64,000 bases of DNA. Source: Axinella damicornis (Eukaryota > Porifera > Demospongiae > Axinellida > Axinellidae). Both the position numbers and the translations under genes were made by a program. Each line of letters begins with the position of its first letter. Within the stretch, counting starts at the first letter, position 1. The notes below the pieces were generated by a model. The model worked only from the letters and a program-made list of their open reading frames with translations, ran no database searches and was not told the origin of the DNA. The DNA is taken from NCBI GenBank assembly GCA_963931865.1, contig OZ007508.1, positions 556,133-620,132 of the forward strand, in the 5' to 3' direction. Positions 1 to 11,751 of this stretch are shown here, piece by piece.

Positions 1-3000
1 GTATGAACAGAGTATTGGGATCAGTACAGAGCACACAGTGCGCCCAGTTCCATACCCACCCAGCAAGGTATCAATGTGCTCTTGGTATGTGGGGAGCTGA
101 GGGAGATCTAACATTCAGTGCTGTAGCAATGCCCACCTTGCTCTGCAGGTCCACAGAAGCTCCCGCCTGAAGGAGCAGCTCCACTATCCCAGCATACCCC
201 TTGTGGCTGGCAGCGTAGAGTGGGAAGAATCCGTCCTGTGTGCATGGGAAATGAACACACCCTCAAATTTATGAATTTCGTGCAAGTTCCAGACGTATAG
301 TGTATGTACAACTATAGTACCATCCAAACAAGTGTGTGCTTTGTTGAATTGAAGCTTGTTTGAGAATGTGTACTTGTTCCCAGGCCTACCCCACTTCTTA
401 TACTCTGGTTTGCAGTGACAATAATACACAGAAGTGGAAGGCCTAGGAGCATTAATGACCGTGAAGTGGCATGGGGACACAAGGTGAATGTGGCCTGTTC
501 TGTGAGACCAGGAGCTGAAGTGGTGCTCCCTCCTACACATGTACAGTATGAAAAATACCCTTCTCAAACATTCTTTTCATTGCTTTTTCAAGCTATGGAG
601 CTGTTGAAAATGCCAGGCACGTGTACATCATATATGTTGTTGTCCCAGGCACGTGTACATCATATATGTTGTCCCCCCCCCCACCTCCCTCCCCCTGCCG
701 CACAGTATGGCTACACTTGGCTAGATTTTCCAGTCCGTAGAGCCTTCAGAACACTTGGTGATGATGAAAGCACTGGTTTCTACAGCCCACAAGCTGACAA
801 TTCGGTCAATCATTCCAAGCTCAAGTACCCTACACTATCTCACACGAGGCTGGTGGGCGCTCTTTGCCAGTAAACTTTGACCCTACACACTGAAACTGAG
901 CCACTACTGAACAGTAGTAGCAGCTGAGTAATTAATATTATACGTGCAGGAGGGAGTTTCACTCCAGCTCCTGGTTTCACAGGATGCAGGGCTACCACAT
1001 TCACTGTTCAGGTTTGCATGTACACAACTGTCCTGTCCTGTGCTCACCTTGTCCTGAAGGTCCGGGCTGGCTCCTGCTCGCAGGAGGAGCTCCACCACCT
1101 TCTGGTGGCCATTGATACTGGCTCGCTTTAGCGCTGTCCAACCATCCTGTATGGTAGAATAGGTTAGACCAACTAAGATAGGTTTACTGTAGACAGAGAG
1201 CAGTAGTACTGGAGGTTATAATGATGGCACCATAGCAACACGGCAGCAAACACACATGTTGCTATTTGAAAGCTGAGGAAGGTCGGACATGACTTCAACT
1301 GCTGATAGTTTGACTTTGCAAGTACTTCTCTGTAATGATTACAAGTATGTGGGGAGTTTTCTAGCCTCGTTCCCAGGCCTTCTTACCTCACAACAGCGTT
1401 TGTCACTTGCAGTACTGCAAGTGACAAGTGACGGGGTAGGCCTGGAAACAAGGCTACGCATATACAGACCACATTAGTACTGCAAGCAACTAGAGGTGTT
1501 CATAGAACACATACCCCGCGTGGAATGTCTACAGGATACAGTGCAGCTACAATCGACGTGACATCTTGCGGGTGCTATATCGCGTATACTGTGTTCGTGT
1601 ATGGCCATATCCAAAGTGTGGGAGTGACCGCTTACCGTATATACAACAACGTAATATTGTGAAGCCGAAGAGGTGGGGCCAAATGTAAATAGCTGGACTA
1701 AACAATAGTCACGACGTCTGTGAAGTATATTAATCGTGAGGTTTTCTAGCCGTCATCTCGAAGCATGAAGTTTCCAAATGCACTACGTGTCCTGTTCTTG
1801 ATGGGACTCTGGGGTCACGAAGAGGTGGAGCCAATGTTATGAATAGTTACTTTTTCTAATTGCTATTGTTTGATGGTTTATGAGGGTCTATGTGGCGAGA
1901 TTTCAATTTTTTTGACTGGACAGACAACTGACTGACAGACGGACAAAACCGATTGCTTAATCTTGCTTCGCGCATGCGTGCGCGGGGTAACAAGCGTTCG
2001 GGTGAGAAGGCCTGCTAGAGCTCTCTGGTTTACCTGTAATTAACCCATTAACCGATAAATTGTTTTCTCCGGAGGTCTCTCTTAGCTAATAGATGCACTA
2101 AACCTACCCGTTCTCTCTGCTTTTCAGCCCCCAAACTCCACACACATGACCATGCAGCAATCCTCTACACATGGAGTGAAGTATGGTTGAGTAGGTACCT
2201 CACAGTAGTCTAGCTGGTAGACCCTCCTCTCCCTCCCGGAAATGAAGTAACGGAAACACGGAAGGGAGAGGATGATCGAGGGTCTAGCAGAACTTGCACG
2301 AAATTGGTTTCGAACTGACCAATCAGCTTGCACTTTCCAAAATCCTGCAAGCGATTATATCATAACTCTGCGGTTTCGTACGAGAAAAAAATTGATACAG
2401 ATGAGAGCCATTATGGCATCCGTTGAGCAAGCTACTGTACGAGGAGACTGTTAAACCAGAAGATATTGAAGACGCGCTCGGAACGGAGCAAGGAGCTTGG
2501 AATACTGGGAGCTGAATGCAGAGAGCAATTCCAAGTGTCCTTGCTGGTAGAGATCGCTGAGCTGTCTCAGCATGGACTCCGTGGTCTGAACTCCACCCGC
2601 TGCCGAGCAGGCGCTCTGGTAGTGCGCTAACTGCTTTGTCAGCTGCTGCTTTAGTTGGGCATGGTCACTGCGTAGCATATCTGCAAGCTGCACACAATAT
2701 TGGGCAATCCCATTGGCAAAGCTACCTACCACGATCTCCAACTGTCGTCCCAGCTCCGTGCTACACTGTTCTCGCCGGCTTTCTGCCTCCTTGCTCACAG
2801 TTTTTCCGTACATACAACTGTAGATTACCTATGATACAACTAGCCCTTCTGCGCCAATATACTTAGTTAAGTTGTTCACACCAATCAAGTTAACACAAAT
2901 TAGTACTGTCTACGGAGTATTATGGCTTCATTACATCATGCAACAAGAAACCGTGCAGGTTCTGCTAGACCCTCCTCTCCCTTCCGCGCTTCCGTTACTT

Positions 3001-6000
3001 CATTTCTGGGAGGGAGAGGAGGGTCTAGCAGCTAGACTAACCTCACAGGGACTTTCCTGCATGTGTATACAAAGCTTCTGCTATGCTAGTTTGTTTGATC
3101 TATCATGTTGAGATCAGTCACTTGAGATAATTATATTATGTAGTTACTACTAACCTTCCTCTGACGGTTGACATCGGCCTTTGCAGAAATCAGACGCTCT
3201 ACTACTGGAAGATGCCCATTCTGGCAGGCGATGTACAGGGGAGTTGCACCATCCTGGAGGTAGAGAACATTAGCACCATAGCAACACAGCAGCACACACA
3301 CACATGTTGCTATACACATCACAATGGAACCTGGGGGAGGGCGGACATGATTCAACTGCTGACAATTAAACTTCATCCACTTCAGTTATGACTTGACAGC
3401 AAAACTCCATAAGCACAAACTTGCGCACACACAATTACAGGAGTGAAGAATGGCTGAGTAGTTGTACCGTTCAACTCACAGGGACTTTCTTGTTTACGTG
3501 TACATGAGCTCCTGCTCAGCTAATTTGTTCTATCATGTCCATATCAGTCATGCATTGTCCAGCACTCACATCACCATCTCCATCCCCAGGCAGTTTTAGT
3601 TGCCATGGTGACGATTACTTTCTTTAATTACATAACAAACTCCCACAAAGGAGTGGTGCAGCGGAGGTGTACGCATGTGGGAGTATAACAGCCCGTTTAC
3701 ACTAGCGCTCTGGATCGATCCAGCTCGAACTGGTTCGAATTATCTCGTAATGTAAACACGAACCAAACCGCACCGATCTGCTCCGTACTGGACCACCAAA
3801 CTCCATCGAACTGGTTCGATCCGGAGCGCTCCCGCCTCAAGTGTAAACGGAATCGAACCCGTTGGTAGGGCGTGGACGGGGGGCGTGACGGTTGCCAATA
3901 GTATCCGAACCAGATCAGTCACTTGAGATAATTATATTATGTAGTTACTACTAACCTTCCTCTGACGGTTGACATCGGCCTTTGCTGCAATCAGACGCTC
4001 TACTACTGGAAGATGCCCATTCTGGCAGGCGATGTACAGGGGAGTTGCACCATCCTGGAGGTAGAGAACATTAGCACCATAACAACACAGCAGTATACAC
4101 ACACATGTTGCTATACACATCATGATGGAACCAGGGGAAGGGCGGACACGATTCAACTGCTGACAATTAAACTTCATCCACTTCAGTTATGACTTGACAG
4201 CAAAACTCCATAAGCACAAACTTGCGCACATGCAATTACAGGAGTGAAGAATGGCTGAGTAGTTGTACCGTTCAACTCACAGGGACTTTCTTGTTTACGT
4301 GTACATGAGCTCCTGCTCAGCTAATTTGTTCTATCATGTCCATATCAGTCATGCATTGTCCAGCACTCACATCACCATCTCCATCCCCAGGCAGTTTTAG
4401 TTGCCATGGTGACGATTACTTTCTTTAATTACATAACAAACTCCCACAAAGGAGTGGTGCAGCGGAGGTGTACGCATGTGGGAGTATAACAGCCCGTTTA
4501 CACTAGCGCTCTGGATCGATCCAGCTCGAACTGGTTCGAATTATCTCGTAATGTAAACACGAACCAAACCGCACCGATCCGCTCCGTACTGGACCACCAA
4601 ACTCCATCGAACTGGTTCGATCCGGAGCGCTCCCGCCTCAAGTGTAAACGGAATCGAACCCGTTGGTAGGGCGTGGACGGGGGGCGTGACGGTTGCCAAT
4701 AGTATCCGAACCAGATCACGAAGGGTCCGGTTTCGAGACGAGGGGTTGTCATGGTGTTGTATATTGAATTCCCGAACATGACTAGTCTCGTGAGAATGCG
4801 GCCTGGGCATGTGACTAATCACGAACTTTGACCCCGAATCACACGTACATGGAGCGCTCTGGCGGCGTAGTGTAAACGCACTTCCCAGATCGATCTGCGT
4901 CGAACCGGAGCGAATCCGCCCTTCTCGGTCTGTAGTGTAAACGGGCTGTTAGTGAATTTAACCTCAGCAGCTCACTTGCACAAACTGCAGGTGTACGTGT
5001 GAAGGTGAATGAACTAGTCAAAGGTGCTCATGGAACTCCACCCATACAGGGTTTATACCCTCAACCCATTCCTGTGCACGATGCTGAGGTCCATTATTCT
5101 GGTTGCCATGGTAGCCGAGACTAACCGGTCAGGACCAGTTTCGGATGTGGTAATTGTGAATTGCATGCCAGTTTCACTTTGAGCTTACAATAATTAGAAC
5201 ACAATACACAGTCACATCATACATTGTATTTCAGTGATGAGATCCAATTATCATAACAAAATTCACCTCCTTCAACACCTGGTAACACAATGCATTGAGT
5301 ACGGCATCCAAACGGGTCCTGCAGTACGTAGCAACTAACCTATACATCTGCCTTTGCTTCAATCAGACGTACGTTCCACTAACTGCTGCCTCGTAAATGA
5401 GCTCTATACAGATCCAGTTACCGGGCAAGTAATACTACAACCGACCTAGAACAGCCGGTTAACCCTTTAACCACCGAATTCTTCCCACCAAGACAACACA
5501 TTTTCATGCATTCAGCGCACACCACTTTCGTAGGTACTCCTCACCCACAGCATTCGCTCCTCAGCGGCCAAACTTGGTGGGGCCCGCACACATGGAGAGA
5601 CCCCTCTGGCAATACCGTTAATGATATTCATGCCCCCTCCACAAGGCCAGCAATCGGAGGTCAAAGGTGGATGTCAGCCGGATTTTCGCCCAGCATTTCC
5701 CTAAACTTGGGCCAGATCTGACTGATGGCACACCTTACACCACCAATTTGCAGGTTTTCTTGAGGCCCTGGGTGGGGTCTATGAATATCATTAGAACCAA
5801 AAATTCTCGGGTCAATGAATCTCATTAAAATCAAAAAAAACGCCCACAACAGGCCGAAGGGGGGGCTGCCGCCCCCCCTTCGAAACCCCCCTGCTTGTAC
5901 ATTTAGTGGGGGAGGCGCGCCGAAATCTGACCAAATTTTTGAGTTCGTGCCTTAAAGTCGTCCCTAGGCCCTCTGAAGACTTTTTGGTCTCTTTTTGGAC

Positions 6001-8151
6001 TGGCGAGAAGCCCTACAAGTGCATAGGGTCTAAATGACGCCTATAGACGTCAATGGGGCTTAAAGGGTTAAGACTCCTCTGCCACACCCTATCAATGTCT
6101 TCATTCACTTCTAATTAGGCATGCATAGTTATGGTTGCTATGGTAATATTCTATGTATAGTAACTAACCTCTATCTGACGGTTGACATCTGCCTTTGCTG
6201 CAATCAGACGCTCTACTACTGGAAGATGCCCTTCCTGGCAGGCGATATTCAGGGGAGTTGCACCAACCTGGAGGTAGAGAACATTAGCACCATAGCAACA
6301 CAGCAGCACACACACACGTTGCTACACACATCACAATGGAACCTGGGGGAGGGCGGACACAATTCAACTGCTGGCAATTAAACTTCATCCACTTCGGTTA
6401 TGACTTGACAGCAAAACTCCATCAGCACAAACTTGCGCACATGCAATTACAGGAGTGAAGAATGGCTGAGTAGTTGTACCGTTCAACTCACAGGGACTTT
6501 CCTTGTTTACGTGTACATGAGCTCCTGCTCAGCTAATTTGTTCTATCATGTCCATATCAGTCATGCATTGCTGGGGCGGATCCAGGATTTTAGAAAGGGG
6601 GGTTCTGTTATATGCCGGGCTCCTGCCGTTTCTTGCTCAAATTTCGATTGCTCACACACGTAAAATACGTACGTACGTACGTACATGTATTCATTATTTT
6701 TTTTTATGTTGAAAAGCTGCAACACTTCGTGCATATAAGAAACAGTAAAATGTGAAAGAACAAAATTAATGGGTTCTCATGTTTTCAAAAATACATTACG
6801 TAAATATACTAGAGCGTTCGTTCCCAAGCCGTTCGGTTTCAGCCAGGAGTTGCAATGTAACGGCAGCTATAGTTAGTTGGTAACTGAGCGCTCGATGTTG
6901 CCCTCGATGCTCGTCACCGCTGCAAGCAAGCGCTTGATGTAAGGTAAGTTCTAAGAAGGGGGGTTCGACCGAACCCAGCGAACTACCCCTGGATCCGCCA
7001 CTGCATTGTCCAGCACTCACATCACCATCTCCATCCTGAGGCAGTTTTAGTTGCCATGGTGACGATTATGCATGTTAATTCTTTAAATACATAACAAACT
7101 CCTACAATGGAGTGGTACAGCGGAGGTGTACGCATGTGGGAGTATAAGTGAATTTAACCTCAGCAGCTCACTTGCACAAACTGCAGGTGTACGTGTGAGG
7201 GAGAATGAAGTAGTCAATGGTGCTCATGGAACTCCACCCACACAGGGTTTATACCCTCAACCCATTCCTGTGCATGATGCTGAGGTCCATTATTCTGGTT
7301 GCCATGGTAGCCGAGACTAAACAGTCAGGACCAGTTTCAGATGTGATAATTGTGAATTGCATGCAAGTTCACTTTTTCAATGAAAAAGCACTAAAGTGCA
7401 AACCTCGCCCTCATGTAGCAAAGCGTACCCATAAGATCTACTAGTGGAAAGCAGGACATTGGAGGGCGAGCCTGAGCGAAGTGCACGTGCAGGACATGCA
7501 TGGAGCAGTTGCATTCATACAGTGACTGTCATCAGACTCAATTATTAGTCTCGTTCCCAGACGAGACTAACTCAATTATGTGACTGGGCAAATTATGAGC
7601 CACAGAAATTATTGACACTACATGCACTAAACATACACTCGTGCAACTGTGAGTCAGGTTAGCGTTAGCTGAAGCAGTCTAGCAGGTACGTCACCGGCCA
7701 TGGCGGTAGACCCACGAGCTGTCTCCGTCTTTGTTGTCGCCACCGAGGAGGCAGAAGTTCATGGTGCTCTAGCCTAGCCAGGTAGGTTCACGATGTGCAA
7801 GTATCACGTGTCATCCGTTGCGCGTTCGGGGTCTGGTATCGGGATCCCGGGAACCAGACTATAGCCCGCTAGTTTGTCACTTTGTGCCGCTTGGTTTGTG
7901 GTAGCGCTGGTGTCGCTAGACGCCACGCTTCACGTACCAGTAGTCTAGTAACAGCGCTAGTGACCCGCTGATGTCGATTTTGTGGCACAAGCACCAAGTA
8001 AAGTTTTCGCGGTGAGCTAAAAACTGTCATAACTCTCGAACTAAACATTTTTATCCAAATTGCTATGTTTTTTTTGTTCCTTACGTCGAGCGCTTTCTTT
8101 TGATACCTTGGTCTCGCTCGTCAAGTACCCGCAGCGCCCGCTAGAGCGGTA

Positions 8152-8182
<31 letters not shown>

Positions 8183-11100
8183 CACGATGAGTACTAGAAC
8201 CTCCCCCGCATGGGCGGGGCGAGGTTAATAATTAGAACACAATACACAGTCACATCATACATTGCATTTCAGTGATGAGATCCAATTATCATAACAAAAT
8301 TCACCTCCTTCAACACCTGGTAACACAATGCATTGAGTACGGCATCCAAACCTGCAGTAGTAGCAACTAACCAACCGATGGTTGACATCCGCTTCAATCA
8401 GACGTTCCACTAACTACTGCCTCGTAAAATGACCTCCATACAGATCCAGTTACCGGGCAAGTAATACTACAACCGACCTAGAAAGCCAGTTAACACTCCT
8501 CTGCCACACCCTATCAATGTCTCTTCATTCACTTCTAATTAGGCATGCATAGTTATGGTTGCTATGGTAATATTCTATGTAGTAACTAACCTCTATCTGA
8601 TGGTTGACATCTGCCTTTGCTGTAATCAGACGCTCTACTACTGGAAGATGCCCATTCTCGCAGGCGATGTACAGGGGAGTTGCACCAGTCTGGAGGTAGA
8701 GACCATTAGCATCATAGCAACACAGCAGCACACACACACACACGTTGCTATACACATCACTGGAACCTGGGGAAGGGCGGACATGATTCAACTGCTGACA
8801 GTTAAACTTCATCCACTCCAGACAGCAGAATACAAATTGTGCACACACAATTACAGGAGTGAAGTATGGTTGAGTAGGTACCTCACAGTAGTCTAGCTGC
8901 TAGACCCTCCTCTCCCTCCCGGAAATGAAGTAACGGAAACACGGAAGGGAGAGGAGGGTCTAGCAGAACTTGCACGAAATTGGTTTCGAACTGACCAATC
9001 AGCTTGCACTTTCGAAAATCCTGCAAGCGATTACATCATAACTCTGCGGTTTCGCACGAGAAAAAATTGATACAGATGAGAGCCATTATGGCATCCGTTG
9101 AGCAAGCTACTGTACGAGGAGACTGTTAAACCAGAAGATATTGAAGACGCGCTCGGAACGGAGCAAGGAGCTTAGGATACTGGGAGCTGAACGCAGAGAG
9201 CAATTCCAAGCGTCCTTGGCAAGTTGCTGGTAGAGATCGCTGAGCTGTCTCAGCATGGACTCCATGTTCTGAACTCCACCCACTGCCGAGCAGGCACTCT
9301 GGTAGTGCGCTAACTGCTTTGTCAGCTGCTGCTTTAGTTGGGCATGGTCACTGCGTAGCATATCTGCAAGCTGCACACAATATTGGGCAATCCCATTGGC
9401 AAAGCTACCTACCACGATCTCCAACTGTCGTCCCAGCTCCGTGCTACACTGTTCTCGCCGGCTTTCTGCCTCCTTGCTCACAGTTTTTCCGTACATACAA
9501 CTGTAGATTACCTATGATACAACTAGCCCTTCTGCGCCAATATACTTAGTTAAGTTGTTCACACCAATCAAGTTAACACAAATTAGTACTGTCTACGGAG
9601 TATTATGGCTTCATTACATCATGCAACAAGAAACCGTGCAGGTTCTGCTAGACCCTCCTCTCCCTTCTGCGCTTCCGTTACCTCATTTCTGGGAGGGAGA
9701 GGAGGGTCTAGCAGCTAGACTAACCTCACAGGGACTTTCCTGCATGTGTATACAAAGCTTCTGCTATGCTAGTTTGTTCGATCTATCATGTTGAGATCAG
9801 TCACTTGTGATAATTATATTATGTAGTTACTACTAACCTTCCTCTGACGGTTGACATCGGCCTTTGCTGCAATCAGACGCTCTACTACTGGAAGATGCCC
9901 ATTCTGGCAGGCGATATACAGGGGAGTTGCACCATCCTGGAGGTAGAGAACATTAGCACCATAACAACACAGCAGTACACACACGTTGCTATACACATCA
10001 CAATGGAACCTGGGGAAGGGCGGACATGATTCAACTGCTGGCAATTAAACTTCATCCACTTCGGTTATGACTTGACAACAAAACTCCATAAGCACAAACC
10101 TGCGCACACGCAATTACAGGAGTGAAGAATGGTTGAGTAGTTGTACCGTTCAACTCACAGGGACTTTCCTTGTTTACGTGTACATGAGCTCCTGCTCAGC
10201 TAATTTGTTCTATCATGTCCATATCAGTCATGCATTGTCCAGCACTCACATCACCACCTCCATCCTCAGGCAGTTTTAGTTGCCATGGTGACGATTATGT
10301 ATGTTCTTTAAACACAACAAACTCCTACAATGGAGTGGTACGCATGTGGGAGTATTAATGAATTTAACCTCAGCAGCTCACTTGCACAAACTGCAGGTGT
10401 ACGTGTGAGGGAGAATGAACTAGTCAAAGGTGCTCATGGAACTCCACCCATACAGGGTTTATACCCTCAACCCATTCCTGTGCAAGATGCTGAGGTCCAT
10501 TATTCTGGTTGCCATGGTAGCCAAGACTAAACGGTCAGGACCAGTTTCGGATGTGGTAATTGTGAATTGCATGCCAATTTCACTTTGAGCTTACAATAAT
10601 TAGAACACAATACACAGTCACATCATACATTGCATTTCAGTGATGAGATCCAATTATCATAACAAGTAATACTACAACCAACCTAGAACAGCCTGTTAAC
10701 ACTCCTCTGCCACAATGTCTTAATTCATTCACTTCTAATTAGGCATGCATAGTTATGGTTGCTATGGTGATATTCTATGTAGTAATTAACCTTCCTCTGA
10801 TGGTTGACATCTGCCTTTGCTGCAATCAGACGCTCTACTACTGGAAGATGCCCTTCCTGGCAGGCGATGTACAGGGGAGTTGTACCATCCTGGAGGTAGA
10901 GAACATTAGCACCATAACAACACAGCAGTACACACACACACGTTGCTATACACATCATGATGGAACCTGGGGAAGGGCGGACATGACTTCAATTGCTGAT
11001 TCTAGTGTTTGTGCAATGTTATGGCAGGTTATCATGTAGCAGTACATACAGATCTAGCCTCAATCCCATTTCCACATTCAGGTGTTTCAATTTCCTTAAT

Positions 11101-11720
11101 TGTCTGAGAATACAGCAAGTGATAAAGAAACTGGAGGTGGGAGTGGCTTGTCACTCTTTTACAGGTATAGGCACTCTTTGACAAGACACTATTCCACCTT
11201 CCTGGTCTTTCACTACGACAATGCCAAACATGTCCATCGCTACACACTCAATGTATACAGCCAGCCTCATTCCCATGCCCACCTGGGAATGAGGCTGCAA
11301 GGCTGTAGTTATTATTACACTCCTGGTAGGGGAAAAATTATGCCGTGTAATGTAAATAAATAACTACCTTCGGAATGGCCTACAAAGATTCCAGCTACAC
11401 CGTCGTGATTGCTATCGTGCAGTGGCCCAACAATACAATTTTGGTGCTGAAATTCACTTCAACTTTCGTTGCCTGTACAGCTCTCACGCAAAGACTCTGA
11501 CCACACGGTCGTGATCACTCTCGTTCACTAACACTTACATGCCGAAACTCACCGTGTTGGTGAAGTTGTGAGCACTGTAATAATTTCTTGTCTTCCCTTT
11601 GGACACCATTGCTAGCGATCGAACTAACTGCAATACTTAGCTTGCGCTATGGCGAGTCGCAACCGGGGTTGCAACGGCTACCAGGAGTGAGTGTACAACT
11701 CGTGGTGAATTGGAGCAGGT

Positions 11721-11751
<31 letters not shown>

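Larger units (their letters stand above)
3112..4718. repeat. 801-bp tandem duplication containing one ankyrin exon
   Basis: The unit 3112-3912 is repeated at 3913-4713 with very few differences, and GATCA stands at all three borders (3112, 3913, 4714), spaced exactly 801 bp. Each copy contains a type-A ankyrin exon and the first 230 bp of a MITE, which is complete only in the second copy. The duplication is therefore younger than the MITE insertion. Confidence 0.85.

Noticed and set aside
1920..1988. Right-end GC hairpin read as a Helitron terminus
   Set aside because: There is no CTRR end and the site shows an AAC duplication, which Helitrons do not make.
4498..4822. Overlapping minus-strand frames of 93 residues in the GTTTACACT MITE
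   Set aside because: They lie inside a non-coding inverted-repeat element, are repeated only because the element is, and match nothing recognisable.
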